21,364 nt of DNA. Source: CAZYBG01 sp964645155. Its GTDB lineage: Bacteria; Pseudomonadota; Alphaproteobacteria; Rhodobacterales; Rhodobacteraceae. The position numbers and the translations under genes were made by a program. The DNA is taken from the NCBI GenBank assembly GCA_964645155.1, contig CAZYBG010000048.1, positions 1 to 21,364 of the forward strand, written 5' to 3'. A model generated the notes under the pieces. The model did not search any database. It was not told where the DNA came from and saw nothing but the letters and a program-made list of their open reading frames with translations. Every line of letters starts with the position of its first letter. The first letter of the stretch is position 1. Shown piece by piece: positions 1 to 8,539 of the stretch.

Positions 1-655
1 GCTGAAGAACGCCGAGACGTTCGAGATCATGCGGCCCGCCGACATCGGGCTCAAGCAGACCAACCTCGTGATGGGCAAGCATTCGGGCCGCGCGGCGCTC
101 AGGGCCAAGATGTCCGAACTCGGCTACGAGCTGGCCGACAACCAGCTCAACGACGTCTTCGTGCGGTTCAAGGCGCTCGCCGACCGCAAGAAGGAGGTCT
201 ACGACGACGACCTCGTCGCGCTGATGAAGGACACCGAGGCGACCGCCGCCTCGGACCATCTGCAGATCCGGTTCCTGCGCGTGGTCTGCGGCACCGAGGC
301 GCCGCAATCGGCCGACCTGATCCTTTCGGTAGACGGCACCGACCACCGGATCACGGCCGAGGGCGACGGTCCGGTCGACGCGACCTTCAAGGCGATCCGG
401 ATCGTCTACCCCAACGAGGCCCGGCTCGAGCTCTACCAGGTCCATGCCGTCACCGAGGGCACCGATGCGCAGGCGACGGTCAGCGTCCGGCTCGAGGAGG
501 ACGGCCGCATCGCCACCGGCCAGGCCGCCGACACCGACACCGTCGTCGCCTCGGCCAAGGCCTATGTCAACGCGCTGAACCGGCTGATCTTGCGGCGCCA
601 GAAGTCGGGCCCCGATGCCGACGTCAAGGCGGTGAACTACAAGGATGCCGGCTGA
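1..655 (+). CDS. leuA: 2-isopropylmalate synthase, C-terminal part (cut by left edge)
   Basis: The first step committed to leucine synthesis is condensation of acetyl-CoA with 2-oxoisovalerate, and this is the last part of that enzyme. The reading frame is open from base 2 (LKNAETFEIM...) and the true start lies outside the window. Visible are the end of the catalytic barrel and linker (MRPADIGL, then MGKHSGRAALR, a segment typical of LeuA), followed by the C-terminal LeuA dimer/regulatory domain with its GDGPVDATFKAI motif, the region that binds leucine for feedback inhibition in known LeuA proteins. The C-terminus (NYKDAG) looks intact. Related homocitrate and citramalate synthases share the fold, but the linker and tail match LeuA best. 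A hairpin region follows the stop. Confidence 0.93.
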   Translation, partial: LKNAETFEIMRPADIGLKQTNLVMGKHSGRAALRAKMSELGYELADNQLNDVFVRFKALADRKKEVYDDDLVALMKDTEATAASDHLQIRFLRVVCGTEAPQSADLILSVDGTDHRITAEGDGPVDATFKAIRIVYPNEARLELYQVHAVTEGTDAQATVSVRLEEDGRIATGQAADTDTVVASAKAYVNALNRLILRRQKSGPDADVKAVNYKDAG

Positions 656-1001
656 GCGGCCGCCGACGGCGTCACCGATGGCCGGAGGTCGGGTGCGGCG
701 GCGGCCCCTCAAACGCGACGAGCCGGACGCCGGCGTCCGGCTCGTGCCGGTCGAACCGGCGCCGGGCGATCCCCAACTCCTCGAGCGTCGCGCGCGCCGA
801 TGCCCGGCCGGCGGCGCTGCGGGCGATAGCATGCCTGGCGAAGCCTCGGCGAAAGCGGCGGTGCCGTGCCGTCAACCGTACGCAAGGCGTGACTTCACCG
901 CAGGTCACTCTACCTTAACGTGTGAGACACGAACCGCGGTGCGGGGCGCACCTTGGTTCACCGGGCGCAATGCGTGCCGCCACCCGGGCCTCCGAGGACG
1001 G
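656..1001. other. 346-bp gene-free stretch between leuA and the DUF616 gene
   Basis: No credible gene is seen. The frame of the downstream glycosyltransferase stays open upstream to 645, but that extension is Arg/Pro/Ala-rich with no family resemblance, as expected by chance at this GC. The stretch holds two hairpins near 718-760 (listed separately). I could not find a convincing sigma-70 promoter for the downstream gene; only weak hexamer-like words lie around 894-925. Confidence 0.5.
718..760 (+). terminator. Perfect 28-nt palindrome plus second hairpin after leuA
   Basis: Positions 718-745 form a perfect palindrome whose arms read ACGAGCCGGACGCC and its complement. It is followed at once by a second stem, GCCGGT-CGA-ACCGGC (746-760). 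Located 62 nt past the leuA stop, the pair would fold strongly in RNA and could end or stabilise the leuA transcript. No T-tract follows, so a classic intrinsic terminator is not shown; a protein-binding palindrome is an alternative. Confidence 0.35.
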
Positions 1002-1724
1002 ATGATCGTCGTCTATACTTGCATAGCAGGCACCTATGACCGGCTGATCCGGCAACCGGCTCTTCGCGGTGTTTCCTATGTGTGCTTCACCGATGACACT
1101 CGACAGGGCCCCCGCGCGGGCTGGGGTCTGCGCCCGCTCCTGTCGCCGCCCGACATCCGCGACCCGCGGCTTGTCAACCGCTACCACAAAACGCAGGCTT
1201 GGGACTTCGGGCCCGCCAGTCCGCTTTCGATTTACATTGACGGCAACGTTCGCCTTACCCGGCGCGTGCCGCGGCTTGTCGAGGCGCTGCGGGACAGCGG
1301 CGCGCCGTTCGGAGCTTATTCGCATCGGCGCCGGACGAGCGTGGCGGACGAACTGGCGGCGTGTGTCTCGCGCGGCAAGCTGACCGGCGCCGACGCGCAA
1401 CGGGCTGCCGACCTCCTGGACTGGCAGAGGTCCCGCGGGTTTGGCGACGATTGCGGCCTCACCGCAAACAGCCTGCTGGTGCGCGACGCACGCTCCACCG
1501 CGCTCAGAACGGCGATGGACCGGTGGTGGCAGATCATCTCGACCTGGTGCCCCCGCGATCAGCTGAGCCTGCAGTTCGTGCTCTGGGAAACCGGCCTCCG
1601 CGACATCCGCCTGGAGGGCCTGATGCCGCGCGAGGCGGTGCTGCGGAGCGTCCGGCACCGCCATGCCGAACGGCCCGGCCTCGTCGCGGTGATCGCGCAA
1701 AAGCTGCGGAGGCTGGCCGGGTGA
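1002..1724 (+). CDS. DUF616-type glycosyltransferase-like protein
   Basis: A 240-residue protein that resembles the DUF616 / TOD1-MUCI70-like glycosyltransferase group. The features seen are an N-terminal beta strand (MIVVYTCIAGTYD), the YVCFTDD segment, an NRYHKTQ motif, a YIDGNVRL motif where family members carry the metal/nucleotide-sugar acidic site, and a late DQLSLQFVLW segment. There is no signal peptide or membrane helix, so a cytoplasmic sugar transferase acting on a surface glycan is likely by family. The ATG at 1002 is chosen because homology begins there and GAGG (994-997) lies 4 nt upstream. The start region is less GC-rich than its neighbours (about 60% by hand count in 1021-1080) and uses codons such as ATA and ACT, which suggests later acquisition. 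The exact substrate is unknown. Confidence 0.75.
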   Translation: MIVVYTCIAGTYDRLIRQPALRGVSYVCFTDDTRQGPRAGWGLRPLLSPPDIRDPRLVNRYHKTQAWDFGPASPLSIYIDGNVRLTRRVPRLVEALRDSGAPFGAYSHRRRTSVADELAACVSRGKLTGADAQRAADLLDWQRSRGFGDDCGLTANSLLVRDARSTALRTAMDRWWQIISTWCPRDQLSLQFVLWETGLRDIRLEGLMPREAVLRSVRHRHAERPGLVAVIAQKLRRLAG

Positions 1725-1872
1725 TCGCTGCCCTTCCGCCGGATCTGGAACACCAATGACGGAAACGGACAAGATCGCCCCGCTGTACTGCCCTATTCTG
1801 CCAGCAGATTGTTGGCTTCCGACTGGCCGATCTGGCGAAGCAGATTCACGCCGAGCCGGAACGTCACGCCCC

Positions 1873-1901
1873 TTCCGCGCAACGCTCCGCACCTCTATAA
1901 G
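1873..1901 (+). promoter_or_regulatory. Candidate sigma-70 promoter for mreB operon
   Basis: TTCCGC (1873-1878) and TATAAG (1896-1901) are separated by 17 bp, and would give a leader of about 50 nt before the mreB ATG. The -10 box is good and the -35 box weak. It lies in the 234-bp gap (1725-1958) where nothing else is recognised. Confidence 0.3.
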
Positions 1902-1958
1902 CAGTCAACGCTGCGGCCGGCTGGAGTCGTGGCATCAGGGGAAAGGGAACGTGGAGCC

Positions 1959-2975
<1,017 letters not shown>

Positions 2976-3011
2976 CGCCACCCCGCGGGGGCGGCCGACC
3001 GACGAGGTCCC

Positions 3012-3956
3012 GTGGCCAGAGACCGGCAGACCGCTGACGAATTCGTCCGACCGATCCGGCGCATCCTGATCGGCCTTCTCGTGGTGTTCCTCGCGGCCAT
3101 CTTCCTGCTCTGGCGGATCGACAGCCCGCGGGTCGAGCGGATCCGGGCGAACCTCGTCGACACGGTGGTGCCGCGCTTCGACTGGGCGATGGCCCCGGTG
3201 ACCAAGCTCGCCGACATCGTCGAGGCGGCGCAGAGCTATGTGAGCCTCTACGAACAGAACCAGGAGCTGCGCCGCGAGCTGCAGCAGATGCGCGCGTGGC
3301 GCGAGGCGGCGCTGCAGCTCGAGCAGAAGAACGCCCGCCTGCTCGACCTCAACAACGTCCAGCTCGACCCGCAGCTGACCTACGTCACCGGGGTGGTGAT
3401 GGCCGATGTGGGCTCGCCCTTCCGGCAGTCGGTGCTGCTCAATGTCGGGCGCAGCGACGGCATTCAGGACGGCTGGGCCACGATGGACGGCCTCGGCCTG
3501 ATCGGCCGCATCTCGGGCGTCGGCGACACCACCTCGCGGGTCATCCTGCTGACCGATTCGAACAGCCGGATCCCGGTGACGATCCAGCCCTCCGGGCAGC
3601 GCGCGCTGCTGGCCGGCGACAACTCCGCCGCGCCGGCGATCGACTTCCTCGACAATCCCGAGGTGGTGCGCCCGGGCGACCGCATCGTCAGTTCGGGCGA
3701 CGGCGGGATGTTCCCGGCCGGGCTTCTGGTGGGCCAGGTCGCCCAGGGCAGCGACGGGCGGTTCCGGGCGCGGCTCGCCGCCGACTACGAGCGGCTCGAC
3801 TTCCTGCGCGTGCTGCGCTCGCGGCCGGTCGAGCGCATCGAGGATCCGGGCTCGCTCCTGACGCCGCCGGTGCCGTTCGGCGACCAGCCGCAACCGCAAC
3901 CCGCGCCGCAGCCGCAGCCGCTGACCCTGGGCGGAACCGGGGCCGGCGATGGCTGA
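3012..3956 (+). CDS. mreC: Rod shape-determining protein MreC
   Basis: This is the bitopic inner-membrane scaffold of the elongasome, linking MreB/MreD to PBP2-RodA. The 314-residue product has a short cytoplasmic N-terminus, one membrane helix (about 17-35, LIGLLVVFLAAIFLLW), a periplasmic coiled coil (about 72-115) and the beta-domain with typical MreC stretches (VLLNVGRSDGIQDGW; LLTDSNSRIPV; VSSGDGGMFPAGL). It ends in a low-complexity Gln/Pro tail (about 292-303). Translation begins at a GTG at 3012, with GAGG at 3004-3007 upstream. The short mreB-mreC gap holds a small CCCCGCGGGG stem (2981-2990). The last 8 bases overlap mreD. Confidence 0.94.
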   Translation: MARDRQTADEFVRPIRRILIGLLVVFLAAIFLLWRIDSPRVERIRANLVDTVVPRFDWAMAPVTKLADIVEAAQSYVSLYEQNQELRRELQQMRAWREAALQLEQKNARLLDLNNVQLDPQLTYVTGVVMADVGSPFRQSVLLNVGRSDGIQDGWATMDGLGLIGRISGVGDTTSRVILLTDSNSRIPVTIQPSGQRALLAGDNSAAPAIDFLDNPEVVRPGDRIVSSGDGGMFPAGLLVGQVAQGSDGRFRARLAADYERLDFLRVLRSRPVERIEDPGSLLTPPVPFGDQPQPQPAPQPQPLTLGGTGAGDG

Positions 3957-4488
3957 GGCGATCACCTTCCAGCTCTGGGTCGGCCGCACCGCCTACATCC
4001 TTCTCGCGGTCGTCGTGGTGTTCGTGCGGCTGCTGCCGCTCGGCGCATCGCCGGGCGGGCTGCCGGTGCCAGACCTGCTCGTCTGCCTTACCTTCGCCTG
4101 GGTACTGCGGCGGCCCGACCACGTCCCGCCCCTGCTGGTCGCCGCGGTGTTCCTGATCTGCGACCTGATCTTCCTGCGGCCGCCCGGCCTCTGGGCGCTC
4201 GTCATGCTCGCCGCGACCGAGTTCCTGCGCGCCCGCGAGGGGCTGGCCCGCGAGTTGCCCTTTCCCCTGGAGTGGGCGATGGTGGCGGCCGTTCTGGTGG
4301 TCGCGGTCCTTGCCGAGGCGCTGGTGCTCGGCATCTTCATGGTGCCGGGGCTCGACGTGGGCGTCGGGCTTCTGCACGCGCTGGCGACGCTCGCGGCCTA
4401 TCCGGTGGTCGTCGCGGCGCTCTGGCTCGGGCTCGGGCTGCGCCGCGCCGCACCGGGCGAGGTCGACAGGCTGGGGAGACCCTTGTGA
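3949..4488 (+). CDS. mreD: Rod shape-determining protein MreD
   Basis: A small integral membrane component of the elongasome, 179 residues and almost wholly hydrophobic, with about five predicted membrane segments (for example YILLAVVVVFVRLLPL near 15-31 and WAMVAAVLVVAVLAEALVLGIF in the middle). Sequence conservation in MreD is low, so the call rests on membrane topology, size and position between mreC and the PBP2 gene. The ATG at 3949 lies inside the end of mreC (8-nt overlap), and its own stop overlaps the GTG start of the next gene, which indicates translational coupling. Confidence 0.9.
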   Translation: MAEAITFQLWVGRTAYILLAVVVVFVRLLPLGASPGGLPVPDLLVCLTFAWVLRRPDHVPPLLVAAVFLICDLIFLRPPGLWALVMLAATEFLRAREGLARELPFPLEWAMVAAVLVVAVLAEALVLGIFMVPGLDVGVGLLHALATLAAYPVVVAALWLGLGLRRAAPGEVDRLGRPL

Positions 4489-6428
4489 GACGGACGGCCC
4501 GCGAAACCGAGGAAAGCGCCCGCACGGTCTCGCGCCGCGGCTTTCTTCTCGGCGGCACCATGCTGGCGACGAGCGTCGTGCTCGGCCTGCGGATGCGCTA
4601 CATGCAGGGCGAGCAGGCCGCCGAGTTCCAGCTTCTCGCCGAGGAGAACCGGATCAACATCCGCATCATCCCGCCGGCGCGCGGCCAGCTCTTCGACCGC
4701 AACGGCACGCTTCTCGCCGGCAACGAGCAGAACTACCGCATCGTCATGGTGCGCGAGGATGCCCAGGACGTGCCGCAGGTGATCGGACGGCTGAAGGACA
4801 TCGTCGCGCTCGACGAGACCGAGCTGCAGCGCGCGCTGCGCGAGATGGAGCGGCGCAGCCCGTTCGTCCCGGTCACCATCGCCGACCGGGTGAGCTGGGA
4901 GGCGCTGTCGGCCGTTGCCGTCAATGCCCCGGCGCTGCCCGGCATCACGCCCGATGTCGGGCTGTCGCGCGTCTATCCGCTCGGCCCCGACTTCGCGCAT
5001 GTGCTGGGCTATGTCGGGCCGGTCAGCGATTACGACCTGCAGAAGATCGAGGTGCCCGATCCGCTGCTGCAGATCCCGCGCTTCCAGATCGGCAAGATCG
5101 GCGTCGAGGCGCGGCTCGAGGACCTGCTGCGCGGCCGGGCCGGCTCGAAGCGGATCGAGGTCAACGCCGCCGGCCGGGTGATGCGCGAGCTCGACCGGCA
5201 GGAGGGCGAGCCGGGCGCCGACATCCAGCTCACGCTGGACCATGGGCTGCAGAACTTCGTCCTCGCCCGCCTCGGCGCTGAAAGCGCGGCGGTGGTGGTG
5301 ATGGACGTGCGCTCGGGCGATCTGCTCGCGATCTCGTCCGCGCCGGCCTTCGACCCCAACCTCTTCGTGCGCGGCATCTCGGTCGCCGACTACCAGCTCC
5401 TCACCGAGAACGACCACCGCCCGCTCGCCGACAAGACGGTCCAGGGCGCCTACCCGCCGGGCTCGACCTTCAAGATGGTGGTGGCGCTGGCGGCGCTCGA
5501 CGCCGGGGTGATCGACATCGACGAGACGGTCTATTGCGGCGGCTACCGCGAGCTCGGCAACCGGCGCTTCCACTGCTGGTCGCGCGGCGGCCACGGCCGG
5601 GTCGACCTGAACAAGGGCCTCGTCGAAAGCTGCGACGTCTACTACTACGAACTCGCCGTCCGCGTGGGGATCGACCGCATTTCCGAGATGGCCCGCCGGC
5701 TCGGCCTGGGGCAGAGCTACGACATCCCGCTGTCGGCGGTCAGCGAGGGGCTGATCCCGAGCCGCACCTGGAAGCTCGAGCGCCGCGGCGAGGAATGGCT
5801 GGTCGGCGATTCGCTCAACGCCGCGATCGGCCAGGGCTTCGTGCTGGCGACGCCGCTGCAGCTTGCCGTCATGTCGGCGCGCATCGCCTCGGGCAAGGCG
5901 GTGCTGCCGCGGCTCGTCAAGTCGGTCAACGGCGTCGAGGAGCCGGTGCCGGACTATCCGTCGCTCGGCCTCGCCGAGGCGCATCTGGGCCATGTCCGCC
6001 GCGCGATGTTCGGCGTCACGAACGAGCGCAAGGGCACCGCCTACGGCAGCCGGATCGTCGAGGACGGCCGCCGGATGGCCGGCAAGACCGGCACCAGCCA
6101 GGTGCGCAACATCACCGCTGCCGAGCGCGCCCGCGGCGTGTACCGCAACGAGGACCTGCCCTGGAACCGGCGCGACCACGCGCTGTTCGTCGGCTTCGCG
6201 CCCGAGACGGTGCCCGAGATCGCGCTTTCGGTCGTGGTCGAGCATGGCGGGGGCGGCTCCACCGCCGCCGCGCCGATCGGGCGCGACGTGGTGCTGCAGG
6301 CGCTCTATGGCGGCCTGCCGCCGCTCACTGCCTATCCCGAAAGCCAGCGCGCGCGGATCCAGACCATGCAGGAGGAGCTGCCGCTGCGCGGCCCGGGGGC
6401 CACCGCGGGCGGAGCGAGCCGGGCATGA
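4485..6428 (+). CDS. mrdA: Penicillin-binding protein 2, elongasome transpeptidase
   Basis: This is the class B transpeptidase that crosslinks peptidoglycan during side-wall growth with RodA. The 647-residue product has an N-terminal membrane anchor (about 20-37), the pedestal/dimerisation domain beginning at ENRINIRIIPPARGQLFDRNG, and a transpeptidase domain with the three penicillin-binding motifs: STFK (catalytic Ser327, Lys330), SCD (382-384, the SxD form usual in PBP2) and KTG (534-536). The start is a GTG at 4485, overlapping the mreD stop; GGGGAG at 4473-4478 supports it, and the longer open frame from 4272 is a shadow of mreD. The anchor is preceded by SRRGFLL, which resembles a twin-arginine motif. 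The stop overlaps the rodA start (ATGA). Confidence 0.95.
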   Translation: MRRTARETEESARTVSRRGFLLGGTMLATSVVLGLRMRYMQGEQAAEFQLLAEENRINIRIIPPARGQLFDRNGTLLAGNEQNYRIVMVREDAQDVPQVIGRLKDIVALDETELQRALREMERRSPFVPVTIADRVSWEALSAVAVNAPALPGITPDVGLSRVYPLGPDFAHVLGYVGPVSDYDLQKIEVPDPLLQIPRFQIGKIGVEARLEDLLRGRAGSKRIEVNAAGRVMRELDRQEGEPGADIQLTLDHGLQNFVLARLGAESAAVVVMDVRSGDLLAISSAPAFDPNLFVRGISVADYQLLTENDHRPLADKTVQGAYPPGSTFKMVVALAALDAGVIDIDETVYCGGYRELGNRRFHCWSRGGHGRVDLNKGLVESCDVYYYELAVRVGIDRISEMARRLGLGQSYDIPLSAVSEGLIPSRTWKLERRGEEWLVGDSLNAAIGQGFVLATPLQLAVMSARIASGKAVLPRLVKSVNGVEEPVPDYPSLGLAEAHLGHVRRAMFGVTNERKGTAYGSRIVEDGRRMAGKTGTSQVRNITAAERARGVYRNEDLPWNRRDHALFVGFAPETVPEIALSVVVEHGGGGSTAAAPIGRDVVLQALYGGLPPLTAYPESQRARIQTMQEELPLRGPGATAGGASRA

Positions 6429-7564
6429 GCTATCTCGAATACAGCGTCAAGCGCGTCCCGACCGGGCTGCGCAAGGTGCTCCACATCAACTGGCCGCTTG
6501 TCGTGCTGCTCACCGCGGTGGCCGGTGTCGGCTTCCTGATGCTCTATTCGGTGGCCGGCGGCGACCTGTCGCGCTGGGCCGAGCCGCAGATGAAGCGCTT
6601 CGCGGCGGGGCTCGCGCTGATGTTCACCGTCGCCTTCGTGCCGATCTGGTTCTGGCGCAACATCGCGGCGCTGGCCTACGGCATCTCGGTCCTGCTCCTC
6701 GTGATGGTGGAGTTCTTCGGCGATGTCGGGATGGGCGCGCAGCGCTGGCTCGACCTCGGCTTCATCCGGCTGCAGCCGTCGGAGCTGACCAAGATCACGC
6801 TCGTGATGTTCCTCGCGGCCTATTACGACTGGCTCGACATCCGCAAGACCTCACGCCCGCTCTGGGTGCTGATCCCAGTGGCGGTGATCCTGTTCCCGAC
6901 CGTGCTGGTGCTCACCCAGCCCGATCTCGGCACCGCGATCCTGCTCCTGACCGGCGGCGCCGCGGTGATGTTCGCGGCCGGGGTGCATCTGGGCTACTTC
7001 GCGGTGGTGGGGCTGGCCGGGATCGGCCTCGTCAGCGCTGTCCTCGCCTCGCGCGGGCAGCCCTGGCAGCTCCTGAAGGACTACCAGTACCGCCGGATCG
7101 ACACCTTCCTCGACCCCGACCGCGATCCTCTCGGCGCGGGCTACCACATCACCCAGTCGAAGATCGCCTTCGGCTCCGGCGGCTGGACCGGCAAGGGCTT
7201 CATGCAAGGCACCCAGACGCGGCTGAACTTCCTGCCCGAGAAGCATACCGACTTCATCTTCACCACGCTTGCCGAGGAGTTCGGCTTCATCGGCGCCTTC
7301 TCGCTGCTGGCGCTCTACGCGCTCATCATCGCGTTCTGCATCTACTCGGCGATCTCAAACAAGGATCGCTTCGCCTCGCTCCTCACCCTCGGGATCGCAG
7401 CAGCGTTCTTCCTCTACTTCGCGATCAACATGGCGATGGTGATGGGCCTCGCCCCCGTCGTCGGCGTGCCGCTGCCGCTCGTCTCCTACGGCGGCTCGGC
7501 GATGCTGGTGCTTATGGTGGCGTTCGGCCTCGTCCAGAGCGCCCATGTCCACCGGCCGAGGTGA
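6425..7564 (+). CDS. rodA: Peptidoglycan glycosyltransferase RodA
   Basis: This is the SEDS-family polymerase that makes glycan strands from lipid II in complex with PBP2. The 379-residue product is strongly hydrophobic with about ten membrane segments. SEDS signatures are present: GAQRWLDLGFIRLQPSE, TQPDLGTA, the large extracellular loop QGTQTRLNFLPEKHTDFIF with the catalytic Asp at residue 276, and the C-terminal PLPLVSYGGSAM. The ATG at 6425 overlaps the PBP2 stop by four bases, the usual mrdA-rodA arrangement. FtsW is the paralogue, but the PBP2 partner and the mre context decide for RodA. Confidence 0.96.
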   Translation: MSYLEYSVKRVPTGLRKVLHINWPLVVLLTAVAGVGFLMLYSVAGGDLSRWAEPQMKRFAAGLALMFTVAFVPIWFWRNIAALAYGISVLLLVMVEFFGDVGMGAQRWLDLGFIRLQPSELTKITLVMFLAAYYDWLDIRKTSRPLWVLIPVAVILFPTVLVLTQPDLGTAILLLTGGAAVMFAAGVHLGYFAVVGLAGIGLVSAVLASRGQPWQLLKDYQYRRIDTFLDPDRDPLGAGYHITQSKIAFGSGGWTGKGFMQGTQTRLNFLPEKHTDFIFTTLAEEFGFIGAFSLLALYALIIAFCIYSAISNKDRFASLLTLGIAAAFFLYFAINMAMVMGLAPVVGVPLPLVSYGGSAMLVLMVAFGLVQSAHVHRPR

Positions 7565-7565
7565 C

Positions 7566-8504
7566 ATGCCGATCGTCCTCTTCGCGGCCGCGCCGGCCCT
7601 GCGCACCGTCTACATGCCGCACCTGGCCGAGGCGCTGGCCTGGGCCGGCATCGACGCGCGGCTGGTGACCGAGGCGCCGGCGGCCGAGGTCGACTACATC
7701 GTCTTCTCGCCTGGCGGCACCATCGCCGACTTCACGCCCTTCACCCGCTGCAAGGCGGTCCTGAACCTCTGGGCCGGGGTCGAGACCATCGTCGGCAACG
7801 CCACGCTGACGCAGCCGCTCTGCCGCATGGTCGATCCGGCGATGACCGAAAGCATGGTCGAATGGGTCACCGCGCAGGTCCTGCGCCTGCACCTCGGCAT
7901 CGACGAGCACATCCTCGGCCAGGACGGCGTCTGGCGCCACGACGAGGCGCGGACGCCGAAGATCGCGCGCGAGCGGCCGGTGACGATCCTCGGCTTCGGC
8001 GCGCTCGGCCAGGCCTGCGCGCGTGCCCTGATGGCGCTTAACTTCCCCGTCACGGGGTGGAGCCGCCGGCCGGCCGCGCTGCCCGGCGCCCGCTGCCTCG
8101 CCGGCCCCGCCGCGCTCGACGACAGCCTAGCCGGCGCGGCGGTCGTGATCCTGCTCCTGCCGAAGACGCCCGGAACCGACAGCATCCTCGATGCCCGCCG
8201 CCTCGGGCTGCCGGCCCCCGGCGCCTTCGTCATCAATCCCGGCCGCGGCGCGCTGATCGACGACGCGGCGCTCCTCGCGGCGCTCGACAGCGGGCAGGTC
8301 GGCCATGCCGTGCTCGACGTCTTCCGGCAGGAGCCGCTGCCGCCCGACCACCCGTTCTGGGCGCATCCCCGCGTCACCGTCACGCCGCACATCGCCGCCG
8401 CGACGCGGCCCGACACCGCCGCGCGGGTGATCGCCGAGAATGTCCGCCGCGGCGAGGCGGGAGAGCCGCTGCTGCATCTCGTCGACCGGATGGCGGGCTA
8501 CTGA
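7566..8504 (+). CDS. ghrA: Glyoxylate/hydroxypyruvate reductase, GhrA type
   Basis: An NAD(P)H-dependent D-2-hydroxyacid dehydrogenase that reduces glyoxylate to glycolate and hydroxypyruvate to D-glycerate. The 312-residue product has the nucleotide loop GFGALG (143-148) and the catalytic residues of the superfamily in the expected order: Arg227 (NPGRG), Glu256 (RQEPLP) and His275 (TPHIAA). Length and spacing match the GhrA subgroup. Two in-frame ATGs exist (7545 within rodA and 7566); 7566 is preferred because GAGG (7558-7561) lies 4 nt upstream and the family start fits. It begins one base after the rodA stop, so it is probably the last gene of the elongasome operon although its chemistry is unrelated to the wall. 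Confidence 0.9.
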   Translation: MPIVLFAAAPALRTVYMPHLAEALAWAGIDARLVTEAPAAEVDYIVFSPGGTIADFTPFTRCKAVLNLWAGVETIVGNATLTQPLCRMVDPAMTESMVEWVTAQVLRLHLGIDEHILGQDGVWRHDEARTPKIARERPVTILGFGALGQACARALMALNFPVTGWSRRPAALPGARCLAGPAALDDSLAGAAVVILLLPKTPGTDSILDARRLGLPAPGAFVINPGRGALIDDAALLAALDSGQVGHAVLDVFRQEPLPPDHPFWAHPRVTVTPHIAAATRPDTAARVIAENVRRGEAGEPLLHLVDRMAGY

Positions 8505-8525
8505 GGCCCGCCGGCCTCCCGGGCC
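8505..8525. terminator. Hairpin between convergent ghrA and quinone reductase genes
   Basis: GGCCCG (8505-8510) and CGGGCC (8520-8525) form a stem with a 9-nt loop starting right after the ghrA stop. It lies in the 35-bp gap between convergent genes, so it could serve both strands. No T-tract is seen. Confidence 0.35.
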
Positions 8526-8539
8526 GCGGCCAGGGCCCT

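Noticed and set aside
645..1001. N-terminal extension of the DUF616 gene
   Set aside because: Open only because of GC bias; family similarity and a ribosome site point to the ATG at 1002.
4272..4484. Upstream extension of PBP2
   Set aside because: Entirely within mreD in another frame; GTG 4485 with GGGGAG fits the family start.
5628..5636. PBP2 SCD instead of SxN as a defective active site
   Set aside because: SxD is the normal form of this motif in PBP2 proteins, and the other two motifs are intact.
4398..6245. 615-codon open frame antisense to mrdA
   Set aside because: Opposite strand encodes a clear full-length PBP2 with all motifs; the antisense product is low-complexity.
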